A DNA stretch of 46,338 bases from an uncultured Caryophanales bacterium. Its GTDB lineage: Bacteria > Bacillota_I > Bacilli_A > RF39 > UBA660. The number at the start of each line of letters is the position of its first letter. The first letter of the stretch is position 1. Below the pieces are notes generated by a model. The model saw only the letters and a program-made list of their open reading frames with translations. It did not search any database and was not told the DNA's origin. This document shows, in pieces, positions 1 through 8,287 of the stretch. Where the stretch lies: contig CAMYVT010000009.1 of the NCBI GenBank assembly GCA_947302515.1, forward strand, positions 1 through 46,338, in the 5' to 3' direction. Position numbers and translations under genes: made by a program.

Positions 1-120
1 TCTACTCTTTGTACATCTGCTTCTGGTTTCGCACTTGTTTCTACTCTTCCAGTATCCGCTCTTGCTTCTACATTTGTTCTTGTTGTTGTATCTACTCTTT
101 GTACATCTGCTTCCGGCTTT
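1..120 (-). repeat. 90-bp direct repeat in the effector C-terminal half
   Basis: Bases 1-30 and 91-120 are near identical (three mismatches) and encode the same KPEADVQRVDT-type segment. The repeat probably continues past the left edge. Confidence 0.7.
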
Positions 121-1892
121 GAACGTAATTCTGCTTCTGGTCTTCCGCTCGCCTCTATTCTTGCAGATGGATCAACTCTTGTAACATCTCTATTAATTGC
201 ATCTATTGCTTCTTCAGCAGCACCTGCTGCTCTTAATATTGTATCACCAGACGTTGTATTCACTCTATTAACATCAGCATTTGAATTCATCCTGCCTGAA
301 TCAACCACTTGTCTTGAAGCTCCAGCAGTTCTTGCATCTAATGCTGTTTCAGCAGCATTTGCTGCTTCTAGCCTAGCATCAGCATTCTTTAATGTCTGAT
401 TTGCTCCTGTATTAATTTGTTTTGCTCCTCCGGAGCTTTGTCCTACTTCTACCTTATAGTCAGTGGCTCCCTCCACAACCTGTGCACCTGAAGCATCTAC
501 TCTTGCATCAACATCTGGTCTAACAATATTTATATCAACTGCACTACTAAAACTATCTAAATCTACAATTGCATCACCTAAGCTTGTAGGCGCAAAACGT
601 TCTTCTGTAACAAAATGCACTGTACTATCTGTATTAATTGAACTAATTGTACCACTAGATTCATTTGCAGATTCTAGTACACCACGTAAATCTCCAAGTT
701 CTGATCCAAGAGACATTACTCCACCGAGAATAGCCTGTGATTTAACATTTTCCCAACCACCTGACGCCTCAAACGCCCTACTATAGTTTTCTTGAAAACT
801 GCCACCACCATAGTCTCTATATAACATTGTTAAAGCTGGCTGAACAAAACCTTCAACTCCAGAATCAACAGTATCTAATGCCGCCCTACTTGCAATTCCT
901 TGAGCAGCATTACCTCCAACAGTCTTAGCAATTTGATCTCCAAATCCACCAAATTGATTGATTCTTGCACCAATTGCCCATTGAGTAGCTTCCCATCCTG
1001 CATTAGCAGCACCATATAACAATCCATCACCTGTAGTAGCACCATCATTCCAAGCATCTTCTGTTCCTCTTGAAAATCCCATAATACCTGCAGTTGCAGC
1101 AATTCTTCCAACAGTTACAGTTCCAGCTTGTCCAATACTAGCAATTCCTCCACCAGCAGCAAGCCCACCAGTCAACATTGAAGTTCCAATAAGAGCAGAA
1201 GAATAGCCCACTCCAACTCCTACACTTCTACACAATTCAAAATTGTAGGCATTATTTACAATACTTTGTCCCAAAGAATCATTTTCATAAAAATCATTAA
1301 ATGCACTTTCCACTCTATTAACAGAAACAAAAGCTCTTGTATCTTCCATTATTTTTGAAGAATATTCAGTATCAAATAGACTTGCAATAAGTGATCCACT
1401 CATACCAGCACCTAATACAAGTAAATCAGCTCCAGTTTCTAAAAATTCCAATCCACCTTCAACTGCACCTATTGCAAACGCACCAGCAGATGCAAAAAGG
1501 CCTGTAAAAGCTCTGCCAATTCTCATATCAACAGAAATATATTTGTCTAAAGGAGTTAAATTCAACTCATTAAACTCTTTATTACTTAATCCATCTAAGA
1601 AACTTCTTATATCACTTTCGTTTTCTGAATAAGCTAATAGTTGTACTTCAGTGTTTCTTATTATGAGAACAGTAGTACTAATAGCAGTACTACATTCATT
1701 TACTAAACCAGAAAAAGTGTCGACAGAAATTCCACCGACATACTCTGAAAAACCTCTCGCACTAACTATTTGATTAGTATAGCTTCTAATTGTTTCAGAT
1801 AATTGATTAATATTTTTAATAAGATTATTTGATGATGATACTGCTTCTTCTACTACAGGATAATTTAATGAGAAAGAACTACTACCTGACAT
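1..1892 (-). CDS. Large T7SS-type effector candidate, partial (C-terminus beyond left edge)
   Basis: An open frame runs from an ATG at 1892 to the window edge, 630 codons, with no stop. The first ~115 residues are helical and polar, like a WXG/LXG-type export domain, although no clear LXG signature is seen. About residues 130-275 are Gly/Ala-rich and hydrophobic, with GxxxG-like spacing (for example LTGGLAAGGGIA), which resembles the glycine-zipper segments of some T7SS toxins. From about residue 440 the chain turns Ala/Glu/Arg/Asp-rich and low-complexity, ending in a 30-residue repeat with unit KPEADVQRVDT. Its ATG overlaps the stop of the DUF4176 gene (TAATG), with GGGGAA upstream as ribosome site. 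Being third in a cassette after a WXG-like and a DUF4176 gene is the main reason for calling it a secreted effector. The toxin domain, if any, lies outside the window. It could instead be a secreted structural protein. Confidence 0.6.
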   Translation of the reverse strand, partial: MSGSSSFSLNYPVVEEAVSSSNNLIKNINQLSETIRSYTNQIVSARGFSEYVGGISVDTFSGLVNECSTAISTTVLIIRNTEVQLLAYSENESDIRSFLDGLSNKEFNELNLTPLDKYISVDMRIGRAFTGLFASAGAFAIGAVEGGLEFLETGADLLVLGAGMSGSLIASLFDTEYSSKIMEDTRAFVSVNRVESAFNDFYENDSLGQSIVNNAYNFELCRSVGVGVGYSSALIGTSMLTGGLAAGGGIASIGQAGTVTVGRIAATAGIMGFSRGTEDAWNDGATTGDGLLYGAANAGWEATQWAIGARINQFGGFGDQIAKTVGGNAAQGIASRAALDTVDSGVEGFVQPALTMLYRDYGGGSFQENYSRAFEASGGWENVKSQAILGGVMSLGSELGDLRGVLESANESSGTISSINTDSTVHFVTEERFAPTSLGDAIVDLDSFSSAVDINIVRPDVDARVDASGAQVVEGATDYKVEVGQSSGGAKQINTGANQTLKNADARLEAANAAETALDARTAGASRQVVDSGRMNSNADVNRVNTTSGDTILRAAGAAEEAIDAINRDVTRVDPSARIEASGRPEAELRSKPEADVQRVDTTTRTNVEARADTGRVETSAKPEADVQRV

Positions 1893-2158
1893 TAATTATT
1901 CCCCATTTTCTCAATATCTTCTATAAACTTTTTACCTTCTTCATCTTGATATCCAGTAAATAAAACATTATCAATTTGTTCTCTTTGAAAAAGTAAATTT
2001 TTACTGCTATCCACGACTCCAATAGGATAAGCACATCCCAAATAATCCCATATCTTATCTGAATTATCTTCAACAATCATGTATCCAATAATAACAATAG
2101 GCCTCGTAGCTTCTTTTAAGAGAACCACACTTCCAACAGGTAAAAATTTATCCTTCAT
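1892..2158 (-). CDS. DUF4176 family protein (T7SS effector accessory)
   Basis: The 88-residue protein has the family's hallmark opening, LPVGSVVLLKEATRPIVIIG, followed by a compact beta-rich region containing WDYLGCAYPIGV, and it has the usual family length (about 85-100 aa). In Firmicutes DUF4176 genes sit beside LXG/T7SS effectors and small helical partners, where they are thought to act as cytosolic accessory or chaperone factors for export. Here the gene overlaps its upstream neighbour by 11 bp and shares a base with the effector start (TAATG), so the three are translationally coupled. Its start ATG follows GGGAGAG at good spacing. The family call is strong. The chaperone role is inferred from context. 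Confidence 0.8.
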   Translation of the reverse strand: MKDKFLPVGSVVLLKEATRPIVIIGYMIVEDNSDKIWDYLGCAYPIGVVDSSKNLLFQREQIDNVLFTGYQDEEGKKFIEDIEKMGNN

Positions 2159-2534
2159 TATTCATGCTCTCCCTTCTTCTACATTCAGCCTCATCCCTAG
2201 CTTGAGCACCACTATTCAATCGATTTTGAATTTCATTATATTGTACCTCAGCAAGTTCTCTTATTTGAGTAGTTAAATTAACTATAGTGTTTTCTGTTCC
2301 AACTATTCCTGTAGAACACTCCTCAAATAAAGGACCTACTGTTTCTCCATCTAGAGATAATTCTTTTGGCCCTAGAGTTGAAGAAATATCAGTTAAATCA
2401 CCCGCATAATCACTTAAGATATTTGCTTCTTGCTCTACAGAATTACATCCACTAAAAATAGTATTAATATCTAAATATTCTAAAGCGGAAGATGCACTAT
2501 AATATCTTCCTCGATACGGTTCTACAAGTCCCAT
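2148..2534 (-). CDS. Small helical WXG-like protein, putative effector partner
   Basis: This 128-residue acidic, mostly helical protein has no signal peptide or membrane segment. The second half contains a long helix-prone stretch (residues ~75-115) with the heptad-like segment TTQIRELAEVQYNEIQNRL. I do not see a textbook WXG motif. Size, composition and place as first gene before DUF4176 and a large effector resemble the LXG-associated helical partners (Lap-type, DUF3130/DUF3958) that co-fold with T7SS effectors. The start follows GGGAG with 8-bp spacing, and an extended -10 box lies 26 bp upstream. A divergent EsxA-like secreted protein is the alternative. Confidence 0.5.
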   Translation of the reverse strand: MGLVEPYRGRYYSASSALEYLDINTIFSGCNSVEQEANILSDYAGDLTDISSTLGPKELSLDGETVGPLFEECSTGIVGTENTIVNLTTQIRELAEVQYNEIQNRLNSGAQARDEAECRRRESMNNEG

Positions 2535-2559
2535 ATTCTCAACTCCCTATTCTATAGTA

Positions 2560-2588
2560 ATTATAACATATAAATAAAAAAACACATA
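2560..2588 (-). promoter_or_regulatory. Promoter of the T7SS-like cassette (extended -10)
   Basis: On the minus strand TATAAT (2560-2565) is preceded by TG at the extended -10 position. A weak -35, TATGTG, lies at 2583-2588 with a 17-bp spacer. It sits 26 bp before the ATG at 2534, immediately after the terminator of the neighbouring gene. Confidence 0.6.
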
Positions 2589-2602
2589 TCTAAATATGTA
2601 TT
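2576..2602 (-). terminator. Hairpin terminator after the metallophosphoesterase gene
   Basis: ACATAT (2584-2589) and ATATGT (2594-2599) form a 6-bp stem, followed on the minus strand by a run of seven T. It is weak but correctly placed, just beyond the stop at 2605. Confidence 0.5.
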
Positions 2603-2604
2603 CT

Positions 2605-3543
2605 TTACAATATATCCATTATTTCTTTTATCTCTTTTTGATAGACTTTTGCCTGCCCATCATATTTTGAATTTAAATGTACTCTTCTTTGCTCTAAATC
2701 CTCATTATTCATATTAATCAAATCCCCATCATAATAGAATCCTCTCATTATTTCATTATTGTGATTAAATACTAATATTTCTAAATAATTATCTTTTATT
2801 TCTAATAATGGAACATGATCATATTCAAATCTACCAACTGCATATGCAGCACAACCACCATCTATATTAATATAATTTTCTTTTTGATAAATAATAAAAC
2901 CATTTTTATCTTTAACTGGAGTATGTCCTATTACTGAAAAATAACCATCTAAACCAATTCTATTTAAACCCAAAAGACGTCCAACACCGAAAAATAATAC
3001 TTCACGTTCTTCTTTTCTGGTCCATACTGCACGATTAATTGCTGAATTATTATCTTTAATTCTCATATCTGCTTTTTCTAATACTTCCAAAGGCGCTTGA
3101 GCATGGACAAGTAATAAATTATTATCCTTAATTTTTTCATCAAAAATATGATATATTTTTAATTCACCCATAAAATCTCTAAAAGAATCGCACAATTCTT
3201 CCCCATCATCACGACAGTCCAATTCTCCTTCAATAAGCCATCCACCATTATTCATCCAGTCACACCAATGATTTATTGACTTACCAGGTTTTCTCTTTCT
3301 CAAAGCATTATACATCATCAATTCATGATTACCACCTAAATAATGAATCTTAATATTTCCTTTACCTTCAATTCTTTCTTTAACATCCATTAATACTCTA
3401 AAAGAATCAAGTCCTCTATCTATTAAATCACCATTAATATATAATTCTACTTCTTCAGTCTCATTTATATTTTCAAGATAACTAATTATAGTATCATATA
3501 TATCTCCATTTCCATGAATATCTGCAATAACAAATTTCCTCAT
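2605..3543 (-). CDS. Calcineurin-like metallophosphoesterase (Ser/Thr phosphatase family)
   Basis: The 312-residue protein carries the ordered two-metal phosphoesterase motifs: DIHG near the N-terminus (residues 8-11), GDLIDRG at about 39-45 and GNHE at about 71-74. Further on are a conserved His in the segment VIGHTPV and a late Asp-Gly segment, INIDGG. This layout matches the PrpA/PrpE/lambda-phosphatase and ApaH-like group, which hydrolyse phosphoprotein or dinucleoside polyphosphate substrates. It is cytosolic, with no signal peptide. The C-terminal ~60 residues are a Lys/Glu-rich extension. It is a single gene with its own extended -10 and terminator. Substrate cannot be told from sequence. 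Confidence 0.88.
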   Translation of the reverse strand: MRKFVIADIHGNGDIYDTIISYLENINETEEVELYINGDLIDRGLDSFRVLMDVKERIEGKGNIKIHYLGGNHELMMYNALRKRKPGKSINHWCDWMNNGGWLIEGELDCRDDGEELCDSFRDFMGELKIYHIFDEKIKDNNLLLVHAQAPLEVLEKADMRIKDNNSAINRAVWTRKEEREVLFFGVGRLLGLNRIGLDGYFSVIGHTPVKDKNGFIIYQKENYINIDGGCAAYAVGRFEYDHVPLLEIKDNYLEILVFNHNNEIMRGFYYDGDLINMNNEDLEQRRVHLNSKYDGQAKVYQKEIKEIMDIL

Positions 3544-3564
3544 ACTACATCACCAATTGCCACA

Positions 3565-3570
3565 ATTATA
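3565..3570 (-). promoter_or_regulatory. Extended -10 box for the phosphoesterase gene
   Basis: The minus strand reads TTGTTATAATTG, with the -10 at 3565-3570, 22 bp upstream of the start at 3543 and just downstream of the next terminator's T-tract. There is no convincing -35. Confidence 0.55.
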
Positions 3571-3571
3571 A

Positions 3572-3598
3572 CAAAAAAAGTAGATAATATCTACTTTT
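3572..3598 (-). terminator. Hairpin terminator after the first phosphodiester glycosidase
   Basis: AAAGTAGATA / TATCTACTTT inverted repeat followed on the minus strand by a T-run. The stem overlaps the TAA stop at 3597. Confidence 0.8.
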
Positions 3599-4688
3599 AA
3601 TAATCATTTTTATTTGGATTAGTAACAGCTTTATTTTGTTTATTAGTAACAATCCATGCATTAGATACAGTTCTTCCACCATATTCTCCTCCAGCATATG
3701 GATTATTCCATAAACTACCATTAACACTCATTGTAGTTGAAGCACCACCATCTAGATTTGCTGCATTATAAGCCTTATAACGCATTAGAATTTCTATAAC
3801 ATCATTCATTGTAGCACCAATACTATATCCAGGCATTCTACCATCTATAATTAAGAATAATACAACACCATCTTTTCTTTGAGCAATAATACTTCTAGGA
3901 GCTGTTCCCCATCCACCATCACCATGAATCTTAGAAACATTTCCATTTACTATTAAGAAAGGTCCAAAATCTACTGCATCTACCATTCCATCAGCTATTG
4001 CTTCTTCTGGAGTTTTATAAGTAAGTACCATCTTATGATCTTTATTAAAACCAATTAATCCTCCAGAACCTCCAGAATGTTCCCAAACAAGAGTACCATT
4101 CTTAATAATAGCACCATAAGGTATAGAACCATTACCCCAACCATCTAAATCTTCAAAACCGCCACCATTAATACCAACTAATCCATTATTATCACGAACC
4201 AAAGTATTAACAGACTGTCCTGCTCTTCCTAATTTACTACTTACAGCAAGTTCTACATCAGATGGATCATAAATAACAGTTAACCAACCTTTATATTTAT
4301 TTTCATTAATTCTAATTAATTTATATACATCATTTCCTGGAGTCTTAGTAAATATTTCTTTATCATACTTATTAGTATATCTCTTAGTAAATAAATCACC
4401 ATTATTTACAACAATATCATCTAGATTAACTTCTTCAGTACTTTGTTCAATATAATTTTCACTCATAATACGATTAACAGTATCTTCATCATATAAAGTA
4501 TAAGCTAAATACTTATGAGTCATTGTAGTCATTGCTGATGGAATCCAAAAAGTCTTAAACTCTTCAGTATGAATTACATATAATCCAGCAATAACACAAA
4601 TATCCATTAAAAATACAAGAATTGTAAAGAAACTAATCTTTAAATGTACTTTTTTCTTTGCTTTTTTTCTCTTTTTCACCATCATCAC
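3597..4688 (-). CDS. Membrane-anchored phosphodiester glycosidase (NAGPA domain), copy 1
   Basis: A basic N-terminus (residues 1-17) and one membrane segment (about 18-38) place a 320-residue domain outside the cell. That domain has the NAGPA/phosphodiester glycosidase (PF09992) signatures: GINGGGF (172-178), PRSIIAQRKDGVVLFLIIDG (264-283) and the catalytic-loop NLDGGASTTM (311-320). Such enzymes cleave sugar-1-phosphodiester bonds, as in capping GlcNAc-1-P or phosphodiester-linked wall polymers. It overlaps the upstream gene (TGATG), so the pair is co-translated. Three in-frame ATGs stand at the start and the exact one is uncertain. A paralogue lies at 7247-8284, and both share FW[I]xSAMTTMxHxYLA just outside the membrane. 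Confidence 0.85.
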   Translation of the reverse strand: MMMVKKRKKAKKKVHLKISFFTILVFLMDICVIAGLYVIHTEEFKTFWIPSAMTTMTHKYLAYTLYDEDTVNRIMSENYIEQSTEEVNLDDIVVNNGDLFTKRYTNKYDKEIFTKTPGNDVYKLIRINENKYKGWLTVIYDPSDVELAVSSKLGRAGQSVNTLVRDNNGLVGINGGGFEDLDGWGNGSIPYGAIIKNGTLVWEHSGGSGGLIGFNKDHKMVLTYKTPEEAIADGMVDAVDFGPFLIVNGNVSKIHGDGGWGTAPRSIIAQRKDGVVLFLIIDGRMPGYSIGATMNDVIEILMRYKAYNAANLDGGASTTMSVNGSLWNNPYAGGEYGGRTVSNAWIVTNKQNKAVTNPNKNDY

Positions 4689-6172
4689 TCCACTACATAA
4701 GGATTATCAATACGTCCATTACCACTTTTAATAGAGCTACTCTTAATAGATATAACAGGTACAACATGTTTTGCTTCTGTTACATCAAACTCCTCAAGTA
4801 ATCCATTAGCATCAACTGAATACTGACTAGTACTCATTTGAGCTCCTGTATTATCACGGAAAAAGTTATTTAAATCATTATTAGAAACATAATCAAATAT
4901 ATTTAATAAACCTATACGATCATCATAAGTTTCAGAATAAACATTTTCATATTTATATCCAACTTCTGCGCTTAATTCCCCATAAGGATATTTATTTTTA
5001 ACAATATGTTTTTGATAACTTAATCCATTAATATATTCATTATATAAATAGAATCCTATATTATCTTTAGCAAAATAATCAAGTCTACTACTATCATCAC
5101 TGTAACTACGAACAAGTTCTTGTCCATTAATTTTAATATATCCATTTAAATACATTTTAAGAACACCTTTGTTATCTTCAAATACTTTCCATGTATCTTC
5201 ACCCATTTTTACATAACTATCTACATAGTTAACATCAGAACCTTGATCAATAACATAAGGATTATTTTTAGTTCCATCTCCTTGAGATACTGGAATATTC
5301 TTACTCATTGTAAATACTCCACGTATTCCATAACCATCCATAGTATCACAACTAGTAATGCTTCCATCTTCTTCTATATACAAATTTTCATCATCACTAT
5401 TATAACCAAGAATGTAATATAGTTTTCCATTATTTAAATAACTATTCTTTCCTCCAGCATCAATATAATCACCTAGAGAGATAGATACAACATCATCTTC
5501 TAAAGTAATATCACCCTTTTCAACTTTAGAATCTACCATTTTATCAATAGTATATTTAGTTTTAACTATAAATCTATCTTGAGATGGAATTGTTTTATAA
5601 TAAACACCAGAAAGATTATTTTTTTCAATATCAGTTAACCATACACGTACATTAGATGAATCATATTCAATATTTTCTCCCCACATAAAAGAAGCTACTA
5701 AATCATCTGTAACCAATTTAACTGTATCATCATTGTTAACTCTCATTACACGAAACATTCTGTTTGCAAACCAGACATAATTATTAGTAATATTACCTTT
5801 AAAGTAATAACCAGTTTCATCTTGATGTAATCCTTCTGTTTCATCTTTTACTAGTTTATTACTACTTAATACTAGTCCATTTAAAGTCATAGCAGTTTCA
5901 CGAGTCTTTTGATTTTGTAGACTATAGTAATAAAAACTTCTTCCTCCAAAATAAAGACCAATACATATAACAACAACTAAACTAATAAAATTAAAAGAAA
6001 ATTCAATTGGTCCATAATAATGAGACTTTTTCTTTTTCTTAGTATTTTTCTTTTCAGAAGTATCTTCATTTTTAGCTGTTTTCTTAGTACGCTTTGACTT
6101 CTTTTTATCGTTTAATAAATCAGAGTTCTTGTCATCTATGAATAAAAATTTGTCACTTTTTCCTTTTGCCAT
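4685..6172 (-). CDS. Membrane-anchored protein with two DUF6273-like modules
   Basis: A highly charged, Lys-rich cytosolic tail (about residues 1-55) precedes one membrane segment (about 60-80). The extracellular part holds two tandem modules, each beginning with a W-containing strand pair (NNYVWFANRMFRVMRVNND, then VKMGEDTWKVFEDNKGVLKM). Each module ends with the same signature, GDGTKNNPYVI and GNGRIDNPYVV. This looks like the DUF6273-type module of Firmicute surface proteins, and the same ending is found in the 3041-aa protein at 28397. I start it at ATG 6172, which has GGAG 8 bp upstream, rather than at the GTG at 6181. Function is unknown. It is co-transcribed with the glycosidase downstream. 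Confidence 0.65.
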   Translation of the reverse strand: MAKGKSDKFLFIDDKNSDLLNDKKKSKRTKKTAKNEDTSEKKNTKKKKKSHYYGPIEFSFNFISLVVVICIGLYFGGRSFYYYSLQNQKTRETAMTLNGLVLSSNKLVKDETEGLHQDETGYYFKGNITNNYVWFANRMFRVMRVNNDDTVKLVTDDLVASFMWGENIEYDSSNVRVWLTDIEKNNLSGVYYKTIPSQDRFIVKTKYTIDKMVDSKVEKGDITLEDDVVSISLGDYIDAGGKNSYLNNGKLYYILGYNSDDENLYIEEDGSITSCDTMDGYGIRGVFTMSKNIPVSQGDGTKNNPYVIDQGSDVNYVDSYVKMGEDTWKVFEDNKGVLKMYLNGYIKINGQELVRSYSDDSSRLDYFAKDNIGFYLYNEYINGLSYQKHIVKNKYPYGELSAEVGYKYENVYSETYDDRIGLLNIFDYVSNNDLNNFFRDNTGAQMSTSQYSVDANGLLEEFDVTEAKHVVPVISIKSSSIKSGNGRIDNPYVVE

Positions 6173-6193
6173 ATTAAACACTCCATCTTAGAA

Positions 6194-6199
6194 ATTATA
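6194..6199 (-). promoter_or_regulatory. Extended -10 box for the 6172-3597 operon
   Basis: The minus strand reads TTGATATAATTTC (TGN-TATAAT), 22 bp before the start at 6172. Confidence 0.55.
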
Positions 6200-6204
6200 T
6201 CAAA

Positions 6205-6238
6205 ATAAAAGTGTAAGTACAAGACCTACACCTTACTT
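6205..6238 (-). terminator. Hairpin terminator after the SGNH hydrolase gene
   Basis: GTGTAGGT / ACTTACAC (one G-U pair) forms an 8-bp stem with a 5-base loop. It is followed by TTTTATTTT on the minus strand and lies right after the stop at 6226. Confidence 0.55.
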
Positions 6239-7230
6239 TTTATATAATTATAAATAGTCTGATACGTTGATTTATCATAGTGTAAACCATCAGTTGTATT
6301 AAATCCCACTTTATACATCTGACTATAAGTATCTATCCACCCAACATTACCTCTTAAGCCATTTTTAACAATTCTATTAAATGTTTGAATATTAGAATTT
6401 AAATGACTATAACTACCATTACATGGATTAACAGACACAAAATACAAAGAACTTCCATTACTCTTCCAACTAGAAGCATTTGAATTAACATAATTAATAT
6501 AATTACTAGCATTACTTAAATCATTAACACCCATTAAAATAACAATAGCTGTACCGGAACCAAAATACCCTTTAGCAGCAGGAATACCAGTACTTTTCAT
6601 CCAATTAAGTCCCATAGAACCCTCTGCTACATATATATCATTTCCAACCTCATGAACTCCACCACTAGAATAATTTGCTCCAGACCATGTACCATTTAAA
6701 TAAGCATACATTTGAACAGTTCTACTATCACCAATAAAAACTACTCTATTGGAGCTACTATTACCTGTTCCTCGTCTATCTCCAGTACCATTCCCATTAT
6801 TGCGGGAATTATTTCCATCACCGTTTTTTTTTATGCCTTTTCCATACTCACTCGGATCAGTAACAATATAATTATTTCCTCTACCCTCTCCAGAATATGG
6901 GTCTTGATAAGTACCTCCACCATTATTAACATTTGAGGAAGAATTATTCCAACAACTACTTATTTCTGTAGAGTTATCTAACATTCCAAAAAAAGCATTA
7001 ACAATAACAGGTACCATAAACATTACCACTAAAGCAATTGCACAGTTTCTTATTTTAGGTATTCTCTTTTTATCATCAGGGTCTTTAACAAGCATAGTTA
7101 AATGAACAGAACCCATAATAATAGCAAGTATTGGTCCAATAATTTGTAATAAAGACAAAATCTTTTTAACTATTGATAAAAGCGATGCCATTGCTGGATC
7201 ACTACAAGTAGATGCTATAGCTAAAAACAT
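6226..7230 (-). CDS. SGNH/GDSL hydrolase fused to a two-pass membrane domain
   Basis: Residues ~15-85 form two hydrophobic helices joined by a charged loop (KDPDDKKRIPKIRN), a pattern like the TrbC/VirB2 pilin-like membrane proteins. A Gly/Asn/Ser-rich linker follows (95-160). The C-terminal domain has the SGNH blocks: FIGDSR with nucleophile Ser169, Gly in block II (EGSMG, about 203-207), MGVND with Asn236, and DGLHYD with Asp314 and His317. The catalytic domain would lie outside the membrane and could deacylate or deacetylate a surface polymer. The start has an excellent AAAGGAGGAG. It is last in an operon (8851-6226) with a phosphodiester glycosidase 16 bp upstream, which supports a wall-polymer role. 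Confidence 0.78.
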   Translation of the reverse strand: MFLAIASTCSDPAMASLLSIVKKILSLLQIIGPILAIIMGSVHLTMLVKDPDDKKRIPKIRNCAIALVVMFMVPVIVNAFFGMLDNSTEISSCWNNSSSNVNNGGGTYQDPYSGEGRGNNYIVTDPSEYGKGIKKNGDGNNSRNNGNGTGDRRGTGNSSSNRVVFIGDSRTVQMYAYLNGTWSGANYSSGGVHEVGNDIYVAEGSMGLNWMKSTGIPAAKGYFGSGTAIVILMGVNDLSNASNYINYVNSNASSWKSNGSSLYFVSVNPCNGSYSHLNSNIQTFNRIVKNGLRGNVGWIDTYSQMYKVGFNTTDGLHYDKSTYQTIYNYIKSKV

Positions 7231-7246
7231 GATGACTCCTCCTTTA

Positions 7247-8284
7247 CTATACTACTACCCAAAATGTAGACATATCTCTTAAACCATTATCTCCCCCGGC
7301 TACAGGACTATTAACTATCTTATTATTTATTACAAGTTCAGATGAACTTCCTCCATCTAAATTAGCCGCATTAATTGCCCCATAGTTTTCCATAATATCA
7401 CATAAATCAATCATATCAGCACCCAAACTACTTGCTGAACGACCATTAATAACAACAAATAATACAATTCCATCTTGTCTTTGCCCTATTGCTGAACGAG
7501 GAGCTATACCCCATCCACCATTTCCTTTAAAGAAGCTTCTTTTTCCATTGACAATCAAATAAGGGCCAAATTCAATAGCATCTCTATATCCCATCGCTAA
7601 AGCTTCTTCTTTTGACATGTTTCCAAGAATAAATTTATCATCTTTAGTAAATCCAATAAAGCCACCACCATAGCCTGCATCAATAAAGTCACTTACTACT
7701 TTACCATAAGATATGACAGTACCATGAGGTAATGCTCCATTACTATTCCAATCTGGATCATAAAAACCACCAGCATTCATTGCAACAATAGCATTTTCTC
7801 TTTTACTAACCGTTAAAATAGATTCTCCTCTTTCTCTAAGATATGCAGTTGTAGCAATATGAATTCGAGAAGGATCATAAATAGCTACTACATAACCTTG
7901 ATATCCCGAACCACTAATTGGAATTAGTTTATATACATCATCCTTTTCATGAGTTAATATTTCTTTCTCATATTGATTTCTATATATAGTAGAAGAATAC
8001 TGCCTAAATTTAATCTTGCTAGGATCACTTACTTCATCAATTTCAACAACTTTATTCTTAGATAATACTTTCTGAATATAATCATCACTATATATCCATG
8101 TAGCTAAATATTGATGAGACATAGTTGTCATCGCACTAGTAATCCAAAACTCTTTAAAACTAGTAATAGGCCCATAGAATAGAAATAAAAAACCAGAAAA
8201 GAAAAAGATATATAAACAACATATACAAGCAACAATCTTACGTTTTAGAGGCCATTTATATGTACTTTTCTTTTTCTTAAACAT
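7247..8284 (-). CDS. Membrane-anchored phosphodiester glycosidase (NAGPA domain), copy 2
   Basis: This is a paralogue of the gene at 3597 with the same plan. A Lys-rich cytosolic start is followed by a Cys- and Phe-rich membrane segment (about 17-38), the motif FWITSAMTTMSHQYLA just outside, and then the catalytic domain. The PF09992 motifs are present: AMNAGGF, PRSAIGQRQDGIVLFVVING and NLDGGSSSE. It ends 16 bp before the SGNH hydrolase and starts 3 bp after the previous gene (SD AAGGAG), so all three are one operon. Two copies in separate neighbouring operons suggest two related substrates, or distinct partners. The family call is firm. The substrate is unknown. Confidence 0.85.
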   Translation of the reverse strand: MFKKKKSTYKWPLKRKIVACICCLYIFFFSGFLFLFYGPITSFKEFWITSAMTTMSHQYLATWIYSDDYIQKVLSKNKVVEIDEVSDPSKIKFRQYSSTIYRNQYEKEILTHEKDDVYKLIPISGSGYQGYVVAIYDPSRIHIATTAYLRERGESILTVSKRENAIVAMNAGGFYDPDWNSNGALPHGTVISYGKVVSDFIDAGYGGGFIGFTKDDKFILGNMSKEEALAMGYRDAIEFGPYLIVNGKRSFFKGNGGWGIAPRSAIGQRQDGIVLFVVINGRSASSLGADMIDLCDIMENYGAINAANLDGGSSSELVINNKIVNSPVAGGDNGLRDMSTFWVVV

Positions 8285-8287
8285 AGC

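Noticed and set aside
463..786. A plus-strand frame of 107 codons
   Set aside because: It lies wholly antisense to the long open effector frame on the minus strand and lacks a ribosome site.
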